Origin: Palsa-504 sp963839095
GTDB lineage: Bacteria > Actinomycetota > Actinomycetes > Streptosporangiales > Streptosporangiaceae
Length of the DNA stretch: 64,000 bases
Reading direction: 5' to 3'
NCBI GenBank assembly: GCA_963839095.1
Contig: CAWIUF010000069.1
Coordinates: 1 to 64,000 of the forward strand
The notes below the pieces were generated by a model. It saw only the letters and a program-made list of their open reading frames with translations. It did not search any database and had not been told where the DNA came from. Shown in pieces: positions 17,655-26,096 of this stretch (position 1 is its first letter; each line of letters opens with the position of its first letter). A program made the position numbers and the translations under genes.

Positions 17655-18266
17655 TCATCGCCAGGCGAATACGGGCTGCTCGAAATGGGCCACCCGGGTG
17701 GTCAGGCCGTGCAGTGCCACCTGGCAGAACTGGTGGATGATGGCGCCGGTCGGCGCGTACACATGGTCGTCCAGCAGCGCCAGCCGCAGGACCGGCGCGG
17801 GCGATTCCGGGATGCGCAGGAGCTCGGGCGGGCGGTCGAAGTCGGCCAGCGGGATCACGTGGATCCGGGCGACCTCCGAGGACTGCCTGACCAGCGTGCC
17901 GACCGGGCCGCCCCACACCACCACCGGAGTGATGAGGAAGCCGGACCGCGTGGCGTAGTCATCGAGAATGCCCAGGACATCGCCGGCCCCGGCCGCCACG
18001 CCGGTTTCCTCGTGCAGTTCCCTCAGCGCCGCCTCGGCGGCGGACTCGCCGGGCTCGCGGCTTCCGCCGGGCAGCGCCCACTGCCCGGAGTGGTTCCGCA
18101 GGCCGACTGCCCGCCTGGTGAGCAGCAGGCAAGGAACGTCCTGCTGCTCAAGGACGCACACCGCCACCGAAGCGGCGCGCAGGCCCGGCCGGGTGATGCC
18201 GATACGCCGGAAGTCAGCCAGGCTGGCGGCGACGGCCGCCCGGTCCACCGCTGAACCCGCTGCCAT
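17655..18266 (-). CDS. NUDIX hydrolase, CoA-pyrophosphatase-like
   Basis: A 203-residue protein with a complete NUDIX box: GGSREPGESAAEAALRELHE followed by ETGV (GX5EX7REUXEEXGU). Upstream of the box the strand LLLTRRAVGLRNHSGQWALP resembles the CoA-diphosphatase group, and the C-terminal FLITPVVVWGGPVG fits the same group. It would hydrolyse a nucleoside diphosphate-linked substrate, perhaps CoA or a derivative. Its end is about 20 bases before the leader-promoter region of the MFS gene, and its start is close to the stop of the large conflict protein upstream. The gene is intact. Confidence 0.85.
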   Translation of the reverse strand: MAAGSAVDRAAVAASLADFRRIGITRPGLRAASVAVCVLEQQDVPCLLLTRRAVGLRNHSGQWALPGGSREPGESAAEAALRELHEETGVAAGAGDVLGILDDYATRSGFLITPVVVWGGPVGTLVRQSSEVARIHVIPLADFDRPPELLRIPESPAPVLRLALLDDHVYAPTGAIIHQFCQVALHGLTTRVAHFEQPVFAWR

Positions 18267-18281
18267 CAGGACCTGCCCACC

Positions 18282-21278
18282 CTACGAGGCCTTGGCCGAG
18301 GTGCTGAGCAGGTCTATCCAGCCGTTGTTCTGGGTGGCAAGGACGCGCTCGACGTCGGCCACGAACTGTGCTTGCCGGTCGGTGCCGGCCGTGTTCGGGT
18401 CGACGCCGACGATGAGGCGCTCGAGCTGGTCCGCGGTGGCCGCGAAGGACGCCGCTATCCGCTGGTGCTGAGCGGCGGCGACGTGGGTGGCGAAGGCCGC
18501 GGCTACCGTGGTGGCCGCGGCCGTCCAGACGGCGAGGTGCGCGCCCGGCAGCACCCCCGCGATGGCGGCCAGCACGGCGCCGGCGGCGGTGGCGGCCAGC
18601 TGGCAGAAGCGCAGGGCTCGCGCCTTGGCCCGGTGCACGGCGATCTTGGACCGATGCCAGGCCGCCTGCTCCTGGGCGCGGTTCTCCAGGTAGCGCTCGA
18701 ACGTGTCCACGGGCGGCAGCTTGCCGTCACCGGGGGTGGCGAGCTGCTCCTCGATGAGCAGGTCCTTGGCCCGGGTCTGGACCGTGTCCAGCTGAGCCTG
18801 CAGACGCTCGTCGCGGTCGGGGCCCGCATAGGGCTGGACTCCGGCCAGGTAGCGGCAGGTCTCGGCCTTCAGTGCCTCGGACGCGGCCCGGGCGCCGGTC
18901 CAGCGGGACGAAGTGTCCGAGGTGAGCATGTTGCCCTGGATGATGGCCGCGACCGCCAGCACGGCCGCGCTGATCACCGCCAGCGTGGTCGCCGCGGCCG
19001 GGGCCAGCCAGGCCTGGGCGGCGAAGGCCGCGGCGACGGCACCGAGGACCAGGAGCGCCAGGTTCGACAGCCGCCACCGGTTCAGGCTCCGCTGGGCGGC
19101 GTCGGCCGCGTCCGACCACCGCTGGTGCTTGTGCCAGACCTCCCTGAGCACCGAGTCCCCGGCCGCGGCGGCGTGAGCCTGACGGCCGGCCGCCGGCCCG
19201 GGCGCGGGTGCGGGAGTTGCCGTCGCGATCGGCTGCTCCGGTTGCTGGGGCGGAGGCTGCGGCCCCGGCAGGTCGAAGAGCTTGGTGGTCTCGAGCACGA
19301 TGACATCCGCACCGCCAGCCGCCGCGGTGTCGACCATGTTCGCGGTTCCGCCCTGGCCAGCCCCGGGCTCGCCGTTCCACAGCGCCAGCACGGTCACCCG
19401 GTCGACGGTCGTGGTCGCCCAGGCGTGGTGCAAGATCCACCGGTTGCTCCGCTGCCAGGTGGAATAGCCGGCCCGGCCCTGCAGCCAGGCGGGCAGCCGA
19501 TCGGCGCGGGCCAGGACCTGCACGCCGTCTTCCCGCTGGCCGTTCTCCCTCGCCCTTTCCCTTACCCGCCGCAGGACGGCGTGGTAGCGCTCCACCCAGC
19601 CAGGCCAGTCCGCCATGGCCGTGGCCCGGTAGGTCAGCTCCGGAACCGGCAGGAACACCTCGGTGTCAATGCCGAGCTCGGCGCACGCCTCGTGGAACAG
19701 CACATCCCCGCCGTCGGAGGCACCGGCCATGCCGATCAGCTGCTCTCCCTGTCGGTCCGCGGCGATCTTGATGTCCACGATGGCCGCGGTGATCTGGTCC
19801 CTGGCCGTCGCTTCACAGCTCGCGGGGAAGCGCGGGACTGCCCGCTCGCGAGCATCGATCATGTGACCGGAGAAGACGAGCGGACGGATCTTAGCCGGAG
19901 TCCTGGTTCCGGGCTCGCCGAGCAAGCCGAGGGTGGCGGCGACGTTCTCGGTGAAGATGCCCAGGTCGCGGTAGATCTCGATCTGCTCCCGGATCGAGCG
20001 GCGGTTGCCTGGGCTCAGCAGGGGGCTCATCGCCGCCTGGTACGCGCTGGTCACCCGCTGCGGTTCGTCGCTGGTCAGGAACCGGAGGTCAGCCGCGCTC
20101 ACCTCGATCCAGACGTCGGTGCTGCCTGCCCGGCGCGAGTGCGTGCGGGCCGCTTCGATGCAGGCCCGCACGGTGCAGGTGAGCGCGGCGACCTCGGATG
20201 TCAGCCGCTCGAGTTCGGTGTCCGCCCGGGCGCGGGTCTCGAACCGGTTCTGCCAGTCATCCGGGCTGCGGCCGGCGAGTTCGAGAGTGAGCTTGGCCAG
20301 GGCGAGGGCGTTCAGTCCTGAGTACCAGTGGTTCCGGTCCTCGTCAAAACCTTGCTGGTAGAAGTCGAGGGCCTGCTCTCGCTCCCGGGACTGGAGCGCG
20401 ACCCGGGTCTTGGTCTCTTCGCTCGCGCTCCGCCACTCCTGGACCCACCGGCGCTTGCTGTTGCTGCCGAGCCCGGCAAACAGTTCGGCCCGGTCGGCCT
20501 TGGCCAGCGTCCTGCTCCCGAGCGCGCGCCGCAGCGCCTGATCGGACAGGACCAGTTTGTCGAGCCGGCGGTAGATGTCGGCCAGCGCGTGGTTGGCCGC
20601 CAGGTCGTCGGGATGAACGTCGCGGATCCGTTCCCAGGCACGCTGAGCTCCGATGTCGTCGCCGGCCTGCCCTGAGGCCTTGGCGACCTCGCGCAGCGCC
20701 GCCTCCTCGAACCGGAGTCCCATCACCTCATCCGCGATCAGCCGCAGTTCTCCCGCCCGCTGACCCTCACGGGCGTCCTCGATATCCTCGGCCAGGCTCC
20801 GCGGAAGGCTGAGCAGAGCGGCCCGGGCGCCGGGCGCGAATTCTGGCAGCAGCTCGAATACGGGGCTGTCGACGTCCTCGGACGCCAGCGTCTCGCGCAG
20901 CACCTGGACCAGCCGGGGCCGGGCCGCGGCGGGGGAGGCCGCGTCATACGGCATATACCGGTAGGTCATGAGGTCGAAGGGAATCTCGTCGACCTTCGTG
21001 TAGATCAGCACGGTCGACCGGGGCCGCACGGCATGGCGGATGCCCAGCTCGTAGAACACGTTGGCGTTGTGCAGGGATACGTCCGCCACCACGATGTCGG
21101 CCATCACGAGCTCGCGGAACATATCTCGGTGGATGCTGCCGGCCTGCACGATGACCTTGGTGGTGTCGCCGCCGTCGATTCCGGCCGCGGCCAGGGCCGG
21201 CGCGATCAGCTCCTGATGCACGCGCTCGAAGTCGACGCCATTTTTCTGGTCGAAACCGCGGATCACGAATGCTCGCAC
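18282..21278 (-). CDS. TIR/DrHyd-like, TPR, SLOG-like, tandem SLATT conflict protein
   Basis: The protein has about 998 residues from GTG 21278 (behind GGGGGTGGG); an ATG pair at 21308 is an alternative. Domains in order, numbered from 21308: residues 12-125, a TIR/nucleoside-deoxyribosyltransferase-like fold (AFVIRGFDQKNGVDFERVHQ, then MADIVVADVSLHNANVFYEL); 190-470, TPR-like helices as in MAP3K TRAF-binding regions; 485-690, a Rossmann domain with GMAGASDGGDVLFHEACAEL and GGTANMVDTAAAGGADVIVL, the SLOG/LOG pattern; a Pro-rich linker at 695-720; then two SLATT/DUF4231 units, each with two TM helices and a conserved tail such as WTGARAASEALKAETCRYLA. By family knowledge TIR/DrHyd and SLOG domains bind or process nucleotides, and SLATT units act at membranes. 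It is inferred to be a single-chain sensor-effector. No second component is adjacent on the same strand. Intact over 3 kb. Confidence 0.8.
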   Translation of the reverse strand: MRAFVIRGFDQKNGVDFERVHQELIAPALAAAGIDGGDTTKVIVQAGSIHRDMFRELVMADIVVADVSLHNANVFYELGIRHAVRPRSTVLIYTKVDEIPFDLMTYRYMPYDAASPAAARPRLVQVLRETLASEDVDSPVFELLPEFAPGARAALLSLPRSLAEDIEDAREGQRAGELRLIADEVMGLRFEEAALREVAKASGQAGDDIGAQRAWERIRDVHPDDLAANHALADIYRRLDKLVLSDQALRRALGSRTLAKADRAELFAGLGSNSKRRWVQEWRSASEETKTRVALQSREREQALDFYQQGFDEDRNHWYSGLNALALAKLTLELAGRSPDDWQNRFETRARADTELERLTSEVAALTCTVRACIEAARTHSRRAGSTDVWIEVSAADLRFLTSDEPQRVTSAYQAAMSPLLSPGNRRSIREQIEIYRDLGIFTENVAATLGLLGEPGTRTPAKIRPLVFSGHMIDARERAVPRFPASCEATARDQITAAIVDIKIAADRQGEQLIGMAGASDGGDVLFHEACAELGIDTEVFLPVPELTYRATAMADWPGWVERYHAVLRRVRERARENGQREDGVQVLARADRLPAWLQGRAGYSTWQRSNRWILHHAWATTTVDRVTVLALWNGEPGAGQGGTANMVDTAAAGGADVIVLETTKLFDLPGPQPPPQQPEQPIATATPAPAPGPAAGRQAHAAAAGDSVLREVWHKHQRWSDAADAAQRSLNRWRLSNLALLVLGAVAAAFAAQAWLAPAAATTLAVISAAVLAVAAIIQGNMLTSDTSSRWTGARAASEALKAETCRYLAGVQPYAGPDRDERLQAQLDTVQTRAKDLLIEEQLATPGDGKLPPVDTFERYLENRAQEQAAWHRSKIAVHRAKARALRFCQLAATAAGAVLAAIAGVLPGAHLAVWTAAATTVAAAFATHVAAAQHQRIAASFAATADQLERLIVGVDPNTAGTDRQAQFVADVERVLATQNNGWIDLLSTSAKAS

Positions 21279-21382
21279 TGCCCCACCCCCTGGTTTGCGT
21301 TTCATCATCTTGCCCCGAACGCGGCCTTAAGGGAACTCGGGAACCACCGGGGCAACCCGGAGTGCCACGTGCGATCTGGTCA

Positions 21383-21633
21383 TTACAGATCGTTTCTTGT
21401 TGACAGTGTTCTAAAGAGCGACGCCGCGTCAGGCATCGTGTCGGCGGCCAGCGCCGGGAGGTCGCCACCTCGTGACCGCAGTCCGCGACCTCGACCAGCT
21501 TCTCGTCTCCGAGCAGTTCGTCCGCGACCCGTACCCGACGCTCGCCGGAACCAGTCATCCGATGGGCCTCCTCGATTGTCGGCTCGATCGCCGCGAACGA
21601 TTCCTCGATGAACGTTCCAGCTGCACGATGCAC
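21383..21633 (-). pseudogene. small hypothetical protein, frameshifted
   Basis: From GTG 21633 one frame gives TFIEESFAAIEPTIEEAHRM and then RRVRVADELLGDEKLVEVAD, after which coding character moves to a second frame near 21465 (LPALAADTMPDAASLFRTLS, TRNDL) with a stop at 21383. The helical, charged pattern looks like real protein but no family is recognised. It lies about 100 bases upstream of the conflict protein start on the same strand, so it could be a small partner or regulator. Confidence 0.35.
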
Positions 21634-21705
21634 GGCACCTGACGCCGGGTCTTGAGCTGTGCCGAGGCGAGGCGGGGGTCGGACAGGTCTCCGCGGACCT
21701 GCCAT

Positions 21706-21759
21706 GCGCTCCGTGGCCCCCCGGGTACCGTCTTGCGTACTCAGGGGGCCACAGAGCGC
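21706..21759. terminator. long hairpin
   Basis: Arms of 16 bases, GCGCTCCGTGGCCCCC and GGGGGCCACAGAGCGC, pair with one mismatch around a 22-base loop. It lies in the otherwise gene-poor stretch between the small hypothetical (21383-21633) and the SDR relic, and could terminate in either direction or mark an insertion edge. Confidence 0.6.
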
Positions 21760-21931
21760 GTCCGCGCCGGTCCAGGAGCATGACGGGGCGTCCCGGTGGC
21801 CTCAGCTGTCATACGGACCCGCACGCGGCGCCGGGCGGCCTGGTGCGGGACCTGGACAGGGACCGCCCGCTGCGTGCCGTCACTTCCGACATCGGCCCCG
21901 CCCGGGCCGTCACTTCCGGCGTCGATGATCG

Positions 21932-22183
21932 CTAGGTGGCGAGGTAGCCGCCGTCGACGGGCAGCGCGACGCCCGTGATGTCGCCGGCATCGGCGGAGGC
22001 GAGGAAGGCCACCGCGTGCGCCACCTCGTCGGGCCAGCCCAGCCGGGCCATCGGGGTGGCTCGCTCGGCGGCGGCCCGTTCCGCGGCCGGATCCGGCTGG
22101 CTGGCGAAGTAGCGGTCCATCATCGGGCCGTCGATCGAGTAGGGGCAGACGCAGTTGACCCGGACTCCGCGGGCGGCCACGCT
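21932..22183 (-). pseudogene. C-terminal relic of an SDR oxidoreductase
   Basis: About 83 codons match the end of short-chain dehydrogenases: RGVRVNCVCPYSIDGPMMDR, then ATPMARLGWPDEVAHAVAFL, and the closing DITGVALPVDGGYLAT. The NAD-binding glycine motif and the catalytic Tyr-Lys are absent; upstream in frame the sequence is not SDR-like. The gene is truncated at its 5' end, at the border of the low-GC segment that opens the island. Confidence 0.7.
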
Positions 22184-22344
22184 AACATCGCCGCCGCCAA
22201 CCGTCACCACGCCCGCGACCCGCAGCGCACGCTCATGCTGCTTCAGACCGCATGAACGACTTTGCCGGGTCCCTGTGGCCGTATGAGGTTCCAGTTCGTA
22301 ATGAATGCCCGGGCTACTGCCGCCTGCCACTCAATCATTTTCAC

Positions 22345-22365
22345 TTGTAAATTGCTGATTTACAA
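22345..22365. promoter_or_regulatory. perfect palindrome TTGTAAAT-N5-ATTTACAA
   Basis: Eight-base arms around TGCTG, in a very AT-rich spot, followed by TATACC at 22371-22376. The form fits operators of HxlR, MarR or TetR regulators, which are often divergent from SDR genes. No such regulator gene survives here, so it may be a leftover operator. Confidence 0.5.
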
Positions 22366-22410
22366 TGAGGTATACCATGTGCAGGATGCCGTTCCGTGCG
22401 TTTCGATAAC

Positions 22411-22440
22411 CCCGGGCCCCCTTCGTGAAGGGGGCCCGGG
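22411..22440. terminator. strong GC hairpin
   Basis: CCCGGGCCCCC and GGGGGCCCGGG pair perfectly around TTCGTGAA (the stem can extend through TTC/GAA). It is the strongest simple hairpin in the window and isolates the island from the SDR relic side. Confidence 0.75.
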
Positions 22441-22738
22441 TGAGGCATGTCCCGGTTCGGCGGGGCAGGTTAGCCGAGTGTATCGGTTTAGATAGGTGTT
22501 GTTTCGTAACGCCTCAGACATCGGGAAGGCCGCGCCGAAGTCGTGGACCGGCTATCGGACTCGCCCTGAAGTAACTGCTCACCTTGGCTTACCTCAGACG
22601 GAACACCGCCATTATGTTCTAGCGCGGCGCGCCTGGGCTGGTGGCATTTTTTCGCATACTTTCTCACCGTAAGCCACTCGCGGCTATAAGATGAAAATAC
22701 GCCACGCTTCGTCGTGGGTTGTAGTTATTGGGGGGCGG

Positions 22739-23178
22739 ATGAGTACGGAAGTTGTTGAGCTCACGCTACCGGATGGCACTCCGGTGCTGGTCCGGGCCGA
22801 GCGAGTGAAAGAATCCGCGCGGCGCCCGGCCGATGGTGCCGACTACGAAGGACCAGCGGACTCCGGTGATGTCGGCCCGTCCGACACGGGATTTGGCGGC
22901 CCGTCGGACGTAGGCCTAGAGGACTTTAGCTTTGAGTTGGTCACGAAGACCATCCGCGGCGTAACCGGTGAGCTGCACAAGGCCCTGAAAGCGGTAAGCC
23001 CGGACCGGGTGTCCGTCGAGGTCGGCTTCGACCTGGCCGTCAAGGGGAACCAGCTGATAGCGCTCGTGGTATCGGGCGGCGTTCACGCGTCGCTCAAGGT
23101 CCGGCTCGAATGGGGCGGTAACTCGTCGGCACTAATGATGATCAGCAGCCGGAGGACGAGGCCTCGGCGAGTTCTTGA
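22739..23178 (+). CDS. Trypco1 (trypsin-co-occurring) domain protein
   Basis: ATG 22739 follows GGGGGGCGG. The protein starts MSTEVVELTLPDGTPVLVRA and, after an acidic Gly/Asp-rich linker (residues 40-65), ends with the helix-strand-strand block GVTGELHKALKAVSPDRVSV, EVGFDLAVKGNQLIALVVSG, ASLKVRLEWGG. This is the pattern of the small trypsin-co-occurring domain found beside trypsin-like proteases in NTP-dependent conflict systems. The open frame runs on into the next gene, but a one-base shift near 23130 gives NDDQQPEDEASASS and TGA at 23176-23178, just before the protease ATG at 23181. About 146 residues. It likely tunes or recruits the protease. Confidence 0.7.
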
Positions 23179-23180
23179 TC

Positions 23181-25125
23181 ATGAGCCCGAGAACCAGGCT
23201 TCAGGCTTTCACCAACGAGTGCACCGTGCATGTACTGCCAACTGCCGATGGCCTGCCATTATGGGCGGCAGCGGTTTCTTCGTGGCACCCGGCGTGATAA
23301 TCACCTGCGCCCATGTGTGTCCAGCAGCGGTCGCGCCGTAAACCGGGTGAAGGTCCGGTGGAAAGAGGTGACCTACGTGGGCACGGCCGAAGCCCGGCCG
23401 GGGACGAAGGGTAACGCTAGGGTATGGGATCCGCCTGACCTCTGCGTCATAACACTCGACCAGACCCCACCCGACCAGCCGTCCGTCGTCCTCGGCGAGC
23501 TGCGTGACGCGAATCGTCATGAACTTTACATTGCCGGGTACAATCGGATTTACGACCCAAACGACGTGCAGTTCCAGAGTAAAATCGGGGTCCTCGGCGG
23601 ATCACAGGGACTTGCGGCGGAGATGGTGCGTGAGATTGTCGATGTTGAGATCGCGCCTGGGATGTCAGGGGGACCTGTGCTCGATATGCGGCGCGGCTTC
23701 GTCTGCGGGGTGACGAAAGCGCAGCGCAAGCCGAACGACAATCTCGGTGGCCTCTTTATTCCTGCTGAGTTTATTCAGCGGGAATTCAGAGGCGAGGCCT
23801 GGCTTCCGAATCAGAGGGCGAGCGCGGTCAACAGCCGGTGGCGCGAGCAGCGGGACGCCGTGCTCGACGAGGTGGAGTCGGCCGCCTTCCGGCTGAACCA
23901 GCAGGAGCGCAACCTGCTGGCTAGCGTCGCGACGGAGCTCACGCTGACGGCCGAGAACTTCACCTGGGCGTGGGGGGAGATCGTCGAGCTTCGCCGCAGC
24001 GCTCGTTCCTCACCCTGAACGACCTCATTGCTGATCTAGCCGATCGGACGTGGACCGGGCTCGATCCCATCACGAAGCTCTTCGTCTGGCTGGCCTGCCG
24101 CGATGGGATCGCCGCCGGTCGTGCGAACGAGTTGCTGACTCGCGCTCGCCTGCGGGCATCAGACCAGCGCCTTCGCATCGTCCAGTATCGAGAAGAGCCT
24201 CCTCGAGCGGCAGTCCGCTCCGCGGAACCCCGTCATCCTGGTTCGCCTGCGCCCAGACCCCCCTTCGGCGACGGGGAGGTTCGTCCTCGATATCTGGCGG
24301 TATGCGGACCGGGGAACGAAGCCTCGTGCGGTCCCGGTCGTGACCGACGGGGGACCACACCGGCTGCCTGAGGCGCGGAAGGCCATCATCGCCACCCTGA
24401 AGGAACAGGTCAAGCTCGTCAGGGGGCGGCCGGTCATCGAGTTCGCACTGCCCGACGTCCTGCTTGACCACGCTGTGGAGGAATGGGATATCGGGAACGC
24501 GATACCGCTAGGCGAGAAGTTCCCGATCGTGGTCCGGCTCGCGGAGCGAGAAATCGACGGTACCTCGTATGTCGAAGCGCTGCGGTCTCGCGCCGCGCAG
24601 TTCAGGAACGGGAGCGTGCCGCCGCAGGGAACCCAGGAGTGGGACGACTTGTGGTTCACCTGCCAGAGTCAGTACACCCCCCGGGAGCTGAACCGGGTAC
24701 TCGGGCAGAGCAAGCTCCCCATGGTCGCGATGACCGCGTGGCACGGGCGCGGGCGGGCCATCAAGGCCATCAAGGCCTTCAAGGAGGCGGGGATCGCGGT
24801 GATCGTGTGGCGGCACACGAAGTGCGCCGGGGATGCCTGCGCCGTCGGCGTCGCGGGCAGGACATGCCCGGGGACGCGATTCAAGCAGCAAACCGCCGGT
24901 CATGTGGCGGGCCAGCAACTGGCCGCATTGCCGGACGAGATCTTCACGGCCCGCTCCAGCCAGCCGTCGAACGGCACCCTCGGGTATCAGTCGCCCGGCA
25001 TCGCGCTCGTCTGGGATGACCCTGATCTGCTCCCGTGGGCTGCAGGCACGCCGAATCAGTATCCGAATCAGCCAGCAGGATGGGAAGACGTTGAGCAACT
25101 GGCAGATTTACCGGGGACAAGGTAA
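23181..25125 (+). CDS. trypsin-like protease fused to a VMAP C-terminal domain (frameshifted)
   Basis: Read across frames from ATG 23181 (MSPRTRLQAFTNECTVHVLP). The protease triad is visible: His in GVIITCAHV, Asp in PDLCVITLDQ, Ser in IAPGMSGGPVLDM. A helical middle follows (LNDLIADLADRTWTGLDPIT, then KLFVWLACRDGIAAGRANEL), and the last 270 residues match the vWA-MoxR-associated protein C-terminal domain: FALPDVLLDHAVEEWDIGNA, PLGEKFPIVVRLAEREIDG, and FKEAGIAVIVWRHTKC. Frame changes are needed near 23262, 23330, 24000 and 24182. About 645 residues in all. By family knowledge VMAPs are the third partner of vWA and MoxR proteins, with the fused protease as effector. If the breaks are real the protease and VMAP parts would be separate proteins. 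Confidence 0.75.
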
Positions 25126-25130
25126 CGTAG

Positions 25131-26082
25131 CATCAGGGCATCCGCCAGCTGCCTCCGCCGCCGGAGTGGCGGGCGTTCGACTTCTCCGGGTACCGGCCGC
25201 CCCGCGCGAACCACCAGCTCGGGTGGAGTTCGGGCGATGAGGATCGCGGAAAGCCCTACCGTGCGGACCAAGGAGTCGCTCAACCCCGTGAACGCGGCGA
25301 TGTACCTGCGGCGCCCGCTGCTGGTGACCGGCAACCCGGGGGTGGGGAAATCGACGCTCGCCTACTGGATAGCGTGGGAACTCGGTCTCGGACCGGTGCT
25401 CAAGTGGTCGATCACGAGTACTTCCACACTGCGGGACGGGCTGTACCGGTACGACGCGATCGGCAGACTGCAGGATGTGAACCTCAACGCCCAGGAGCGG
25501 GGGCCGATCAGCCGGTACCTGCGCCTCGGGCCGCTCGGCACCGCGTTCCGGTCGGGTGACAGCCCGCGTGTGCTGCTGATTGACGAGATCGACAAGGCCA
25601 GCCTCGACCTGCCTAACGACCTGCTCAGCATCTTCGAGGAGGGCCGGTATGAGATCGATGAGCTGGTCCGCATCGCGGAAGCCGAGCCGCAGCATCTGAT
25701 CAGGGGCGCGGACGGGGCGGATGTCCCGATCACCGCGGGGGAGGTGCGCTGCACGCAGTTTCCGGTCGTCATCATGACGAGCAATGGCGAGCGGGAGATT
25801 CCGCAGGCCTTCCTGCGGCGCTGCGTGCGCCTTGAGATGGCCCCACCTGGCGAGACCCAGCTGAAGCGGATGATCGATGCCCAGATGGGGCCGGAGATGT
25901 TCAAGCTGGCGGAGCGCGTCCTGAGGCGCTACCACGAACGCACTAAGGATGAGAACGGCGTGCTCGCCGTGGACCAGTTGCTGAACGCCATTCACCTGAC
26001 GTGCCGGGTAGATCTGGATCCTAACGACCAGGGCGAGCTCATCGAGTTGCTGTTCCAGAGCCTAGACGCCGAGCTGGCCTGA
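25131..26082 (+). CDS. MoxR-type AAA+ ATPase of the VMAP system
   Basis: The intact part from 25237 has Walker A TGNPGVGKST, Walker B VLLIDEIDKA, a sensor region VVIMTSNGEREIPQAFLRRC with the arginine finger, and LLSIFEEGRYEIDEL, all typical of the MoxR group of these ternary systems. Sequence just upstream in another frame (LPPPPEWRAFDFSGYRPPRA) looks like the true N-terminus, joined by an indel near 25270; no good start codon is seen for it. About 310 residues if complete. It would remodel or load the VMAP/vWA partner with ATP hydrolysis. It ends 14 bases before the SAV_2336 gene. Confidence 0.8.
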
Positions 26083-26096
26083 TCGGGGGGCGGACG

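Larger units (their letters stand above)
22184..22738. other. gene-free, lower-GC border segment of the island
   Basis: This 555-base stretch has no convincing gene. It holds an operator-like palindrome, a strong hairpin and AT-rich sequence (around 22300-22380 and 22560-22720) clearly different from the surrounding composition. It ends in the promoter and ribosome binding region (GGGGGGCGG) of the Trypco1 gene. The palindrome next to an SDR relic suggests that a regulator gene once lay here. Confidence 0.5.
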
